Program-made: the position numbers and the translations under genes
The notes under the pieces: model-generated
What the model saw: the letters and a program-made list of their open reading frames with translations, nothing else
Database searches by the model: none
Told to the model about the DNA's origin: nothing
Part shown: one piece after another, positions 1 through 7,506 of the stretch
How the letters are laid out: every line of letters begins with the position of its first letter
How positions within the stretch are numbered: position 1 is the first letter of the stretch
From: Collinsella aerofaciens
GTDB lineage: Bacteria; Actinomycetota; Coriobacteriia; Coriobacteriales; Coriobacteriaceae
Direction: 5' to 3'
NCBI GenBank assembly: GCA_008671285.1
Contig: RPYR01000223.1
Location: 1-9,917 of the forward strand
Length of the DNA: 9,917 bases

Positions 1-744
1 AAACTCCTCGGTTAGCAAGCGATACGGCGGATGATCGGGCTCGCCGGGGTTTTCGCGTACAATCTCGTGCATAACGCCGATGGTCTTGAGCACATACTCC
101 TTATGGATGGGATACTGACCAAAACGCGTCGCCGCAGTATACAGGCGATCGGTCGCGCGCGGAATTGAAACAATGCCGAGCGTCTTGCCAAACCAGTCAA
201 AGTCGCCTTGCTTTTTAATGCGGAATTCCTCGCACGGCTTGCCGCCGTGCGCCTCCAGGTACTGATTCACGCGCGTATTCCATACGGTATCTGCCACCAG
301 ATGCGACCAAACGCCCAGCGTCAGATCGAGCAGCGACTGCGCCACGTCATCGGGCGCGAGCGAAAGCTCGCTAGCACCGGGACCGGCAACCGGCTCGGCA
401 TCCTTGTAGCGTTGGGGATAATGCACCCGATTGAGTCGCTCGCGCTCCTCGGCGATCGAGGTCGCGGCAGCCGGCGTACCAACAGACGCCCCTTTGAGCA
501 GCGGCGCCACATAGGTATCCCAAAACTCATGCTCGCGCGGCTTAGGGATAGGCTCGGGCTTTGCAAAGTGCGTAATGCGGTACGGAATGGGATCGGCGAT
601 GCCAGGGACCATATAGCCCACGAAGATATCCGGAACCACGCAGCCAAACAAAAAGGCATTGCGGTCGCGCACGCTATTGGCAAGTGCACCGGTGCGCTCC
701 AGCAAACGCTCCGTCTGAGCGATATGAATGTTCCAACTTGGCAT
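1..744 (-). CDS. Zinc-dependent phospholipase C-like protein, 3' end outside window
   Basis: The first 248 codons are present and the frame is still open at the window edge. The protein begins MPSWNIHIA and resembles the Zn_dep_PLPC family (PF00882), whose members use a trinuclear zinc site and often begin with this kind of short W/H-containing N-terminus. Visible candidate metal ligands are H7, the PD pair at 38-39, H59 in a THF motif, and H148 and D152 in a WSHLVAD segment. There is no signal peptide or membrane segment, so the protein is probably cytoplasmic and its substrate is unknown; family annotation in gut anaerobes rarely goes beyond 'phospholipase C-like'. I chose the ATG at 744 because GGGGG lies just upstream and because family members start at this point. 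An in-frame ATG at 756 would add MGVA. It follows cbiO by 80 bases and probably has its own promoter. Family assignment is from motif recall, not a search. Confidence 0.72.
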   Translation of the reverse strand, partial: MPSWNIHIAQTERLLERTGALANSVRDRNAFLFGCVVPDIFVGYMVPGIADPIPYRITHFAKPEPIPKPREHEFWDTYVAPLLKGASVGTPAAATSIAEERERLNRVHYPQRYKDAEPVAGPGASELSLAPDDVAQSLLDLTLGVWSHLVADTVWNTRVNQYLEAHGGKPCEEFRIKKQGDFDWFGKTLGIVSIPRATDRLYTAATRFGQYPIHKEYVLKTIGVMHEIVRENPGEPDHPPYRLLTEEF

Positions 745-770
745 AGCCACCCCCATAAAAAACCTGGATA

Positions 771-779
771 ACTATACCA
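771..779 (-). promoter_or_regulatory. Extended -10 promoter for the phospholipase C-like gene
   Basis: On the minus strand the sequence reads TGGTATAGT, an extended -10 (TGn plus TATAGT, 5 of 6 matches to TATAAT) about 27 bases before the chosen ATG. No convincing -35 lies at the usual distance, as is common for extended -10 promoters. The leader would be very short, roughly 20 nt. Confidence 0.4.
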
Positions 780-788
780 TCACGGCAA

Positions 789-804
789 AGCCGCGCGGGC
801 GGCT
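789..804 (-). terminator. Weak hairpin after cbiO
   Basis: AGCCGC and GCGGCT arms (6 bp, all but one pair G-C) enclose a four-base loop, 21 bases past the cbiO stop. Only two further T residues follow the stem on the minus strand, so termination would be weak and some read-through into the downstream gene is possible. Confidence 0.3.
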
Positions 805-824
805 ACGCACGCTCTACGCAGCAA

Positions 825-1613
825 CTAGTCCGTAGTACCGCTTTCGGTTCCATACGACGGCGAAGGCGTCTCGACCACATGGTGATATCGATCGATATAG
901 ATTGCACGGGCACCCAGGCGTCGCACCAAATCCTGGTGATGCGTGCTCATCAAGACCGTCTTACCCGCCGCGACGTAGGCCAGCAAGAAGTTGACCACGA
1001 TGTCGCATGAATCCTCGTCGAGCCCATTGGTGGGCTCATCGAGCACTAGGATATCGGGGTTCATCGATACAACTGCCGCCAGCGCCACACACTTCTTTTG
1101 CCCGCCCGAGAGCTGATAGGGAGAGGCGTCGGCAAGGTCGGCAACCTGGAACAGCCCCATGGCATCGCGCACGCGGCGCTCGAGCTCGTCTGCCGGCAGC
1201 CCCATCTGCGCGGGACCAAAAGCAACTTCCTCGCCCACCGTGGCGCAGAACAGCTGGGCATCGGCGTTTTGGAATACGAAGCCCACGCGCTGGTGGAACT
1301 TCTGAGCAGCAGCAGAATCCTTCAGATACGCCGCATCGACCACGTGCCCGTCAAACAGGTATGCCCCTGCGTCCGCGAGTTCAAGGCCGTTAATAAGACG
1401 CATAATCGTCGTCTTGCCGCAGCCGTTGGGACCGAGCAGGGCAACGAGTTCACCACGATCGACCTGCAGCGACACGCCATCGACAACCGTATGCCCCGCA
1501 TAGGAGAACACCACGTCGCGCAGCTCGATGAGCGGAACGACCTCGGCGCCGCCCACACCGTTCGTGCCCGCCGCACTATTCATATCGATCGTCAAAACGT
1601 CGCCCTTCCCCAT
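825..1613 (-). CDS. cbiO: ECF transporter ATPase component CbiO/NikO (Ni/Co uptake)
   Basis: A 262-residue ABC ATPase that powers metal import together with the membrane proteins encoded just upstream. All nucleotide-binding motifs are intact: Walker A GPNGCGKTT at 61-69, Q-loop Q115 in FQNADAQLF, signature LSGGQ at 168-172, Walker B ILVLDE ending at E193, D-loop after TNGLD, and H-loop H225 in STHHQD. The FQNxDxQLF segment is characteristic of ECF-type ATPases. An N-terminal tail of about 27 residues precedes the first strand (PLIELRDVVFSY). The ATG at 1613 has GGGG a few bases upstream. ATG at 1583 (MNSAAG) and TTG at 1595 (after GGAAGGG) are alternative starts and would remove little. An ATG-TAA pair sits immediately before the start. 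It lies 28 bases after cbiQ and is the last gene of the importer operon; stop TAG. A single ATPase gene suggests a homodimer, as in other Cbi/Nik systems. Confidence 0.93.
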   Translation of the reverse strand: MGKGDVLTIDMNSAAGTNGVGGAEVVPLIELRDVVFSYAGHTVVDGVSLQVDRGELVALLGPNGCGKTTIMRLINGLELADAGAYLFDGHVVDAAYLKDSAAAQKFHQRVGFVFQNADAQLFCATVGEEVAFGPAQMGLPADELERRVRDAMGLFQVADLADASPYQLSGGQKKCVALAAVVSMNPDILVLDEPTNGLDEDSCDIVVNFLLAYVAAGKTVLMSTHHQDLVRRLGARAIYIDRYHHVVETPSPSYGTESGTTD

Positions 1614-1641
1614 TTACATCCCCAGTCGGAACCAGCAGCGC

Positions 1642-2478
1642 CTACAGCACGGCGCACAACACTGTCAGCAGCGCCACGCCGGCCGCATAGGCCGCATCGC
1701 GCCAGCCAAACCTGGCGCGCGCGGGAGCCGGATACGCACCGGCAAAGCCGCGGCAAAGCATAGCCTCGTCCATCGCGCGGCTGCATTTCATCGCCTTGAT
1801 AAAGGTCATGCCCATGATACCCGCGATCGAATCGGTACGCGAAAATCCCTCGGGCGCACGGCCAACGCTGCGCAGCATGACCGATTCGCACAGATCGTGC
1901 GCCGTACGACCCAGCACCTCGATGTGCTTGAGCGCCATATCAAACGTAAAGATAACTTCGTCGGGTAGATGCAGCATCTTGAGCGCCGCCGACATGCGGC
2001 TCCACGTGAGGGTCCACGAAACGCCCAGCACCAGCGACACATTAATGAAGGTCTTGAGCGCAATCTTGAGCATGGCGCCCGTAGCGGAAGCACCCAGCAG
2101 CAGGGCAGGCAGCGCCAAAACCACTGCGAGCCCCGCGGCGCCAAGCGCCGGCACAAAGGTCGCGCGCAGCCCGCGTACGGGACGCACGGCAACGAGCACC
2201 AGCGCAATGGCCGCCATCAACATGAGGTACAGCGGGCTCTGCGTCAGACACACGCACAGGACGCAAACGAATATCCCCACCAGGCGCACCGGAGCCGAAA
2301 CGCAAGAAAGGGCGCGGTCGACCATCGACCCGCCCTCGTGCGCGCCTCCACCCAGGCGAACCCGCTCAAGCAGGCTCGCCAGGTGCAGGACGGTCTTTTG
2401 CATCACGCGATGACGAGCGCCCGTGGGCTCGTATCGCTCCTCGGCCGCAAGCCAGCTAGGCAGCTCGACCATCGCCAT
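1642..2478 (-). CDS. cbiQ: ECF transporter transmembrane T component CbiQ/NikQ
   Basis: A 278-residue integral membrane protein that couples the ATPase to the metal-capture subunit. Hydrophobic stretches lie at about 62-80, 82-98, 108-130, 141-157 and 261-278. The cytoplasmic coupling helices typical of T components are visible: the MALKHIEVLGRTAHD region (181-195) followed by LMLRSVG-like sequence, and the conserved RG-containing element CSRAMDEAMLCRGF with R243-G244. The first 60 residues are a soluble, charged stretch, a little longer than usual. The start overlaps the end of the upstream gene by 23 bases, which implies translational coupling. ATG at 2478 and ATG at 2472 are both possible: GGAG lies 3 bases before the first and 9 before the second, so 2472 (MVELPSW) is arguably better placed. 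Stop codon TAG. Confidence 0.87.
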   Translation of the reverse strand: MAMVELPSWLAAEERYEPTGARHRVMQKTVLHLASLLERVRLGGGAHEGGSMVDRALSCVSAPVRLVGIFVCVLCVCLTQSPLYLMLMAAIALVLVAVRPVRGLRATFVPALGAAGLAVVLALPALLLGASATGAMLKIALKTFINVSLVLGVSWTLTWSRMSAALKMLHLPDEVIFTFDMALKHIEVLGRTAHDLCESVMLRSVGRAPEGFSRTDSIAGIMGMTFIKAMKCSRAMDEAMLCRGFAGAYPAPARARFGWRDAAYAAGVALLTVLCAVL

Positions 2479-3541
2479 GGGCTCCGCTTTCCTTGACCGT
2501 CAGCGAGATCAGACGGAATGCGATGGTGAGCACCGCCACGCCAATCACGCCGGACAGGATATACATGGCAGCCTGACCGGCAAAGCCGAGACTCTGCTCC
2601 TCGGAATAGGCCTGCAGGTAATCACCCGTAGGCAGAGCGTCGGCAAAGGTCGGGGTGTCGAGACCGACCGAAGCCTGCAGGCTGTCGTCGCCAGCCTCCT
2701 GAACGGCGGTCGCGGCGCCCTCGGCGTCCCACTCACCCCAGGCGTCACCCGTGGCCAGCAGGCCCAGCGGCGTGGCCACGACAAGCACGGCAACCAAGAT
2801 GAGCGTGGGGACCAGCGAGGTCTTCTTTGCAGCAGCGCCCTCGGCAGCAAGCTGTCCATCGGCGGCTTCGGGGCCGACGATAACGCTCGGCGCCGTCTTC
2901 TTGATAAAGCCGTAGATCGCGGCAGTCGCCACGCCCTCGACCACGCCGGCTACCAACATATGCGGAATCATCATGGCCGGAATGGCAATGGACAGCGGGA
3001 AGGGGCAGTACAGCGGAGCGCCCGAAGCATTCGTGAAAAGCATCGGCTGAATACCAAACTCGATTGCTGCGCACAGGGCCGCCAGGCACAGGCCGACCCA
3101 GCCGCTTACGATGGCCGAAACCGAGGTGCCCCAGCTCTTGTCGTGCAAACGGCTGTTAAGCGCGCGGAACACGATGGCTGCGGCAAACGGCAACACGAAG
3201 GCCATGTTAAAGCAGTTAGCGCCAAAGGACAGGATGCCGCCGTCGCCAAACAGCAGCGCTTGCAGCGCCAGCGCGACCGAAACCGCGATAGACGCGGCCT
3301 CGGGGCCCAGCAGCAGCGCGATGAGTGCGCCACCAACGGCGTGGCCAGTGGTGCCGCCGGGCAGCGGCACGTTGAACATCATAAGCAAGAAGGAAAATGC
3401 GGCGCAGATGCCCAGGAAAGCCATGTGCTCGCGATCGAGCGTGGCGCGCACCTTCTTGATACAGTGAACCCAGACGGGCACCATCGCCACCGCCATGACG
3501 GCATCGGTCTGCGGGGACAGATAATTATCTGGAATGTGCAT
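2456..3541 (-). CDS. cbiM: ECF transporter substrate-capture protein, CbiM/NikM fused to N component
   Basis: A 361-residue membrane protein that binds Ni2+ or Co2+ for import. It begins MHIPDNYLSPQT, the signature N-terminus of CbiM/NikM: in known structures the amino group of Met1, His2 and a downstream His hold the metal. His2 and H67 (GTTGHAVGG) are present at the expected places. Other family blocks are PLPGGTTGHAVGG, GDGGILSFGANCFNMA (99-114) and the IEFGIQP and PLYCPFPL segments. After about residue 240 comes a second module: a membrane segment at 243-263, the AWGEW motif at 267-271, an acidic soluble stretch, and a membrane helix at about 324-346. This is the N component fused in frame, so no separate cbiN/nikN gene is needed. 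The ATG at 3541 has a strong GGGAGG site 6 bases upstream. It is the first gene of the operon, under the promoter and operator at 3599-3665. Sequence alone does not separate Ni from Co; the operator argues for Ni. Confidence 0.93.
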   Translation of the reverse strand: MHIPDNYLSPQTDAVMAVAMVPVWVHCIKKVRATLDREHMAFLGICAAFSFLLMMFNVPLPGGTTGHAVGGALIALLLGPEAASIAVSVALALQALLFGDGGILSFGANCFNMAFVLPFAAAIVFRALNSRLHDKSWGTSVSAIVSGWVGLCLAALCAAIEFGIQPMLFTNASGAPLYCPFPLSIAIPAMMIPHMLVAGVVEGVATAAIYGFIKKTAPSVIVGPEAADGQLAAEGAAAKKTSLVPTLILVAVLVVATPLGLLATGDAWGEWDAEGAATAVQEAGDDSLQASVGLDTPTFADALPTGDYLQAYSEEQSLGFAGQAAMYILSGVIGVAVLTIAFRLISLTVKESGAHGDGRAA

Positions 3542-3598
3542 GTACGCCTCCCGGTTATCGGCGCACGGAATTGCAACGCCGCTTGAATCACCTTTCCA

Positions 3599-3626
3599 GT
3601 GTTACGTAATGTCAGATTCGTAACAC
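3599..3626 (-). promoter_or_regulatory. NikR-like operator upstream of the metal importer
   Basis: A perfect 8-bp inverted repeat: GTGTTACG at 3599-3606 and CGTAACAC at 3619-3626, separated by 12 bases. Read as 6-bp half-sites the spacing is 16, the geometry of the E. coli NikR operator (GTATGA-N16-TCATAC). Read as GTGTTAC-N14-GTAACAC it matches, from memory, the NikR boxes predicted in some anaerobes. It begins just downstream of the inferred transcription start and ends 58 bases before the cbiM start, so a bound protein would block transcription. Nickel-dependent repression is the inference; no nikR gene is in the window. Confidence 0.66.
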
Positions 3627-3636
3627 GCCGCGGGCT

Positions 3637-3665
3637 ATCATAGCAAAACGGCGCACTGCCGACAA
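3637..3665 (-). promoter_or_regulatory. Sigma-70-type promoter of the cbiMQO operon
   Basis: On the minus strand, -35 TTGTCG (3660-3665, 4 of 6 to consensus) and -10 TATGAT (3637-3642, 5 of 6) are separated by exactly 17 bases. The -10 sits inside a short palindrome, GCTATGATAGC. Transcription would start near 3630, giving a leader of about 90 nt that contains the NikR-like repeat. Confidence 0.6.
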
Positions 3666-3679
3666 AGCAGCACGCCGTT
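3647..3679 (-). terminator. Hairpin after pheT, possible pheST terminator
   Basis: Minus-strand arms AACGGCG (3673-3679) and CGCCGTT (3647-3653) pair over 7 bp, with an inner CTGC/GCAG pairing and a short loop. The 3' side runs into GTTTTGC, so the T-run is short and termination may be only partial. It overlaps the -35 of the next operon and lies about 108 bases past the pheT stop. It is the best terminator candidate between pheT and cbiM. Confidence 0.35.
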
Positions 3680-3786
3680 ATGTAATGCGCGTGTCATATA
3701 TGCAGGCTCAACGGTGCCTTATACCGAAAACAGCAGTCACGTAAGACTCGGCGGCAGCCGACGCTGGCCTATATCCGGCGCAGGAC

Positions 3787-6240
3787 CTAGCCGCGGACCT
3801 CGCCGTTTACGCCCTTGCACACCTTGGTAACGATCTTCTGGTGCGCCTTTTCGACCTCTTCGCTGGTAAGCGTGTGGTCGTCGGAGCGATACGTAAGCGC
3901 AAAGGCCATGGACTTCTTGCCCGCTCCGATGCGGATGGGATCGCGGTAGACGTCGAACAGACGCACATCCTCGAGCAGCTTGCCTCCGGCGCTGGTAATA
4001 CGGCGCTCAAGATCCTCGCAGGTCACAGTGTTGTCGACCACGATAGCAAGGTCGTGCTCAACGGCCGGGTACTGCGAGAACTCACGGTAGTTCTCCTGGT
4101 TGCGGGCGCCCTTGATCAGCTTGTCCAGGTCGAGCTCAAAGGCAACGACAACCTCGTCAATGCCCATAGCCTCGCGCGCCTCGGGGTGAATCTCGCCAAC
4201 CCAGCCCAGCACGGTACCGCCGGACAGAACCTCGGCGGCGCGCCCCGGCTGCAAGCAGGCATAGCCCTCGCCCTCGGCGGGACGGAGGCGCCCCTTCTAG
4301 ATGCGCAGCTGAGCAAGCAGCTCCTCGCCAATGCCCTTGCCAAAGAAGAAGCGCAGCTTACGGTACTTCATGTTCCAGGACTGCTCGCTCCACTGGCCCG
4401 AGAGCACGCCCGCCACGGACTTGGTCTCCTTGGGCAGGCTGGCGTTCTCGCGACCGTGGAACAAGCTGCCGACCTCGTACAGATGCACGTTGGGCGTGCC
4501 GTGGGCCTCGTTGTAGGCCACAGACTGCAACAGGCCTGGCAACAGCGAGCGGCGCATCTCGGTCTGCTCGGCCACCAGCGGGTTCATGAGAACCACGGGG
4601 CAGCCGCGGCCCTCGGTGGACATGCCAATCTTCTCCAGGTCGCCCGGGGCGGCAAAGCCAAAGGTCGTGGTCTCGTTGAGGCCACAGGCGCGCAGGATCT
4701 CGCCGACCTTGCGGGTAAGCTTCTGCTCGCGGGTCAGGCCGCCGATGTGGTTCTTGGCAGCCGGGATGGTCGCCGTCACGCGACCCATACCCCATAGGCG
4801 CAGGACCTCCTCAATCAGGTCAATCTCGCGCGGCAGGTCGGGACGGAAGCTCGGCGGGGTGACCATGAAGTCCTCGCCGTCGCGCTCGACGGTGCAGCCC
4901 AGGCGGGTGAGCGAACGCTCGATAAAGTCGGGCTCGATGTCGGCACCGCAGATGGCACGCACGCGGGCCAGGCGCAGCTTAATGCTGTCGATGGTCTTGG
5001 GCGCGGGGAACACGTCCACATAGCCGGGAGCAACCTCGCCGCCGGCGATCTCCTCGATCAGCGCGCAGGTAACGTTGGCGACATCCACGCAGCCGGTCTC
5101 GTCGACCTGGCGCTCAAAGCGAATGGAGGCGTCGGAGATCAGCGACAGATCGCGGCTGGTGTGCGAGGTGCGACCGGCGTTGAAGCAGGCGCTCTCGACC
5201 ATCACGTCGACGGTGTCGTCCTCGATCTCGGAATCCATGCCGCCCATTACGCCGGCCAGCGCCACGGGACGCTCGCCGTCGGTGATGAGGCCCATACCGG
5301 CGTCGAGCACGCGCTCCTCGCCGTCGAGCGTCGTGAACTTCTCGTCCTGCTGGGCGGCGCGAACCACCACACGACGGTGGTCATCGCGCTCGGCAAAGGT
5401 GTCCAGGTCAAAGGCGTGCAGCGGCTGACCGGTGAGCATCATCACATAGTTGGTGATGTCGACGATGTTGTTGTGCGGGCGCACGCCCAAGGCGTTAAGG
5501 CGCTTGACCATCCAGTCGGGCGACGGGCCGACCTTGACGTTGCGCACGATGCGGGCAACGTAGCGGTCGCACAGGCCCTCGTCGGCAATCTCGACCGAAA
5601 GCTCGTCGTCGGTCGCGCGGCCGGTCTCGGCCTTGATGGCGGGCAGCTCAACGTGGAAATCGCGGTCGAAGATGGCGCCGGTCTCGCGGGCCATGCCGAT
5701 CATGGACAGGCAATCGGGACGGTTGGGCGTGATCTCGCAGTCGAGCACGGTGTCGCTCGAGCCCACGTACTCGGCAAACGGCATGCCGCAGGGCGTATCC
5801 TCGGGCAGGATCATGATGCCGGAGTGGTCGCCGCCCAAGCCGAGCTCGCGCGCGGAGCAGTTCATGCCCATGGACACGACGCCGCGAAGCTTGCTCTTCT
5901 TGATCTTGACGTCGCCGGGCAGGACAGCGCCGATCATGGCCGTGACGATGTGGTCGCCGGCCTCGAAGTTCTGCGCGCCGCAGACGATCTGCAGCGGAGC
6001 GGGATTGCCGTCGGCGTCGAGATTCTTGTCGCCCACATCGACCGAGCACACATACATGTGGTCGCTATCGGGGTGCGGGATCTTGGTGAGCACCTTGGCG
6101 GTCACCACGTGGTCGAAGGACTCGCCCACGGTGTCGATCGCCTCGACCTCGGTGCCGGTACGGATATATTCGTCCGAAAGGGTCTTGGGATCCTCCGGAA
6201 TATCGATCATGGTCTTGAGCCAGTCGTAAGAAACGCGCAT
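3787..6240 (-). pseudogene. pheT: Phenylalanyl-tRNA synthetase beta subunit, interrupted by in-frame TAG
   Basis: With PheS this forms the alpha2-beta2 enzyme that charges tRNA-Phe. The frame spans 818 codons, normal for the family, but codon 648 (4297-4299) is TAG. Before it: an N-terminal region starting MRVSYDWLK, the EMAP/OB-type tRNA-binding domain (about 40-150, HPDSD to CSARELGL), the B3/B4 editing region opening with EITPNRPDCLS (169-179) and containing DITNYVM, the B5 domain (about 415-490, ending IDLIEEVLRLWG), and the catalytic-like core with FGKGIGEELL just before the stop. After it, in the same frame: QPGRAAEV, WVGEIHPEA and a complete FDX-ACB anticodon-binding domain (about 718-817, YREFSQYPAVEHDLA onward). 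No base is inserted or lost, so a single-base change of a sense codon explains it. A TTG at 4252-4254 could restart translation only poorly. The ATG at 6240 has AGGAG 9 bases upstream. It follows pheS by 63 bases holding a small CGGCT/AGCCG hairpin (6265-6277). Sequencing error, true nonsense mutation and read-through cannot be told apart here. End stop is also TAG. Confidence 0.88.
4297..4299 (-). other. In-frame amber codon inside pheT
   Basis: The minus-strand reading is CTG CGC ATC TAG AAG GGG CGC. Upstream and downstream codons are in one frame and both match PheT, so this is a point nonsense codon, not a frameshift. The bases after TAG do not resemble the viral CARYYA read-through context, and no pyrrolysine genes are seen. 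Confidence 0.95.
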
Positions 6241-6303
6241 CTAACTGGTCTCCTTTCATAAATGCGGCTTTGAGCCGGAAACTGCAACTAAGAAGAAAGC
6301 GTT

Positions 6304-7380
6304 CTAGAACTGGTTCAAGAACCTCATGTCACCAGTCATCAACGTGCGCAGGTCGGGCAGGTCGTAGCGCAGTGCCGCGACGCGCTCGGCGCCAATACCA
6401 AAGGCGAAGCCGGTGTACTTCTCGGGGTCGATGCCGCAGTTGATCAGGACGTTGGGGTCGACCATGCCGCAGCCCAGGATCTCGATCCAGCCGCTGTGCT
6501 TGCAGAAGTTGCAGCCCTTGCCGCCGCACACGTGGCAGCTCACGTCCACCTCGCAGGAAGGCTCGGTGAAGGGGAAGAAGTGCGGGCGATAGCGCGTCTT
6601 GCGATCCTCGCCAAACATGCACTTAACAAAGTAGTCGAGCGTGCCCTTAAGATCGCCAAAGGTGATACCCTCGTCGACGACCAGGCCCTCGATCTGGTTG
6701 AACTGCGGCAGGTGGCAGGCGTCGGCCGTGTCGGGACGGTAGACGGTGCCCGGGCAGATCATGTAGATAGGCGGCTTCTGCGACTCCATGGTGTGGATCT
6801 GCACGCCCGAGGTCTGGGTGCGCAGCAGCACGTCGGATTCGCCGTGAGCGTGAGCCTCGGGATGCGCGACGCTGCCGGGGTTGTTGTCGACCACATAGAA
6901 CGTGTCGCGAGCCGAGCGGCTCGGGTGATCCATGGGCGCGTTGAGCGCGGTGAAGTTGTAGTAGGAGGTATCGACCATGGGGCCGGACTCGACGGTGTAG
7001 CCGATGCCGCAGAAGATGTCCTCGGCCTCCTCGATGATCTGCTTGATCAGGTGCTGGTGACCGATCTGCGGACGGATGCCCGGCAGCGTGATGTCGACGG
7101 CCTCGTGCTCGAGTGTGTGCTTGAGGGCGGCGGCCTTCATCTCGGTGGTGCGCTCGTCGAGCATGCCCTCGATCAGCTGGCGCATCTCGTTGGCGCGTTT
7201 GCCCATCATGGGACGATCCTCGGGAGCGAGCTTGCCCATCATGCGCATCAGGCCGGTGATACGGCCCTTGCGGCCGAGCAGCTCAACGCGCGCGGCCTCG
7301 AGCTTGGCGGCGTCGTCAGCGCTAGTGACGAGCTCCTTGGCCTCTTCCTCGAGTTTGACCAGATCATCAATCAGACTCAT
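6304..7380 (-). CDS. pheS: Phenylalanyl-tRNA synthetase alpha subunit
   Basis: A 358-residue class II aminoacyl-tRNA synthetase catalytic subunit that activates phenylalanine and transfers it to tRNA-Phe in the cytoplasm. The N-terminal 90 residues form the expected coiled-coil tRNA-binding arm. Catalytic-core signatures follow: DHPSRSARDTFY (151-162), LLRTQTSGVQIHTME (185-199), the motif 2 region CPGTVYRPDTADACHLPQFNQ (209-229, ending in the FNQIEG block), and motif 3 GFAFGIGAERVAALRY (324-339). A cysteine-rich insert CxxCxGKGCxxC (C282, C285, C290, C293) is the form seen in many bacterial PheS proteins. The ATG at 7380 has GGGA four bases upstream and gives the family's usual MSLIDDL-type beginning. 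The frame stays open upstream to 7563, but that stretch is T-box RNA, not protein. First gene of the T-box-controlled operon; stop TAG. Confidence 0.97.
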   Translation of the reverse strand: MSLIDDLVKLEEEAKELVTSADDAAKLEAARVELLGRKGRITGLMRMMGKLAPEDRPMMGKRANEMRQLIEGMLDERTTEMKAAALKHTLEHEAVDITLPGIRPQIGHQHLIKQIIEEAEDIFCGIGYTVESGPMVDTSYYNFTALNAPMDHPSRSARDTFYVVDNNPGSVAHPEAHAHGESDVLLRTQTSGVQIHTMESQKPPIYMICPGTVYRPDTADACHLPQFNQIEGLVVDEGITFGDLKGTLDYFVKCMFGEDRKTRYRPHFFPFTEPSCEVDVSCHVCGGKGCNFCKHSGWIEILGCGMVDPNVLINCGIDPEKYTGFAFGIGAERVAALRYDLPDLRTLMTGDMRFLNQF

Positions 7381-7465
7381 GTCTTCCCTTTCGTCTCTCG
7401 CACATCCGCGCTCCGGGACGGCTGACGCCGCCCGATGTTGCGGATGCGCGGCCCGGTTCGGTAAC

Positions 7466-7506
7466 AAAAAAACCGCCCTCGGGCATGTACATTGCCCAAG
7501 GACGGT
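7466..7506 (-). terminator. T-box-controlled intrinsic terminator
   Basis: A 14-bp stem (arms 7493-7506 and 7472-7485, two G-U pairs) with a 7-base loop is followed by seven T residues on the minus strand. Its 5' arm contains the CCTT that pairs with the T-box AAGG in the alternative antiterminator fold. Confidence 0.92.

Noticed and set aside
208..771. Plus-strand open frame of 187 codons
   Set aside because: It lies opposite the phospholipase C-like gene, has a basic low-complexity translation and no ribosome site.
2423..3586. 387-codon plus-strand open frame opposite cbiM
   Set aside because: Antisense of a clear CbiM/NikM gene; the translation is rich in R, G, H and Q with no domain.
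3542..3646. Cobalamin riboswitch in the cbiM leader
   Set aside because: The leader is only about 90 nt and has no B12-box GCCACTG on the transcribed strand. A GCCACTG on the plus strand near 7612 lies inside the pheS T-box region and is coincidental.
4252..4299. pheT split explained by a frameshift or by pyrrolysine
   Set aside because: Both parts are in one frame with no indel, and several genes here use TAG as their true stop, so systematic reassignment of TAG is unlikely.
6065..6259. Small open frame beginning ATGAAAGGAGAC upstream of pheT
   Set aside because: Its AAAGGAG is the pheT ribosome site and its frame runs out of phase through the start of pheT; no support for a protein.
5161..6261. 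Long plus-strand open frame (366 codons) opposite pheT
   Set aside because: It is the antisense shadow of pheT; its translation is H/V/L/G-rich with no family resemblance, while the minus-strand frame matches PheT throughout.
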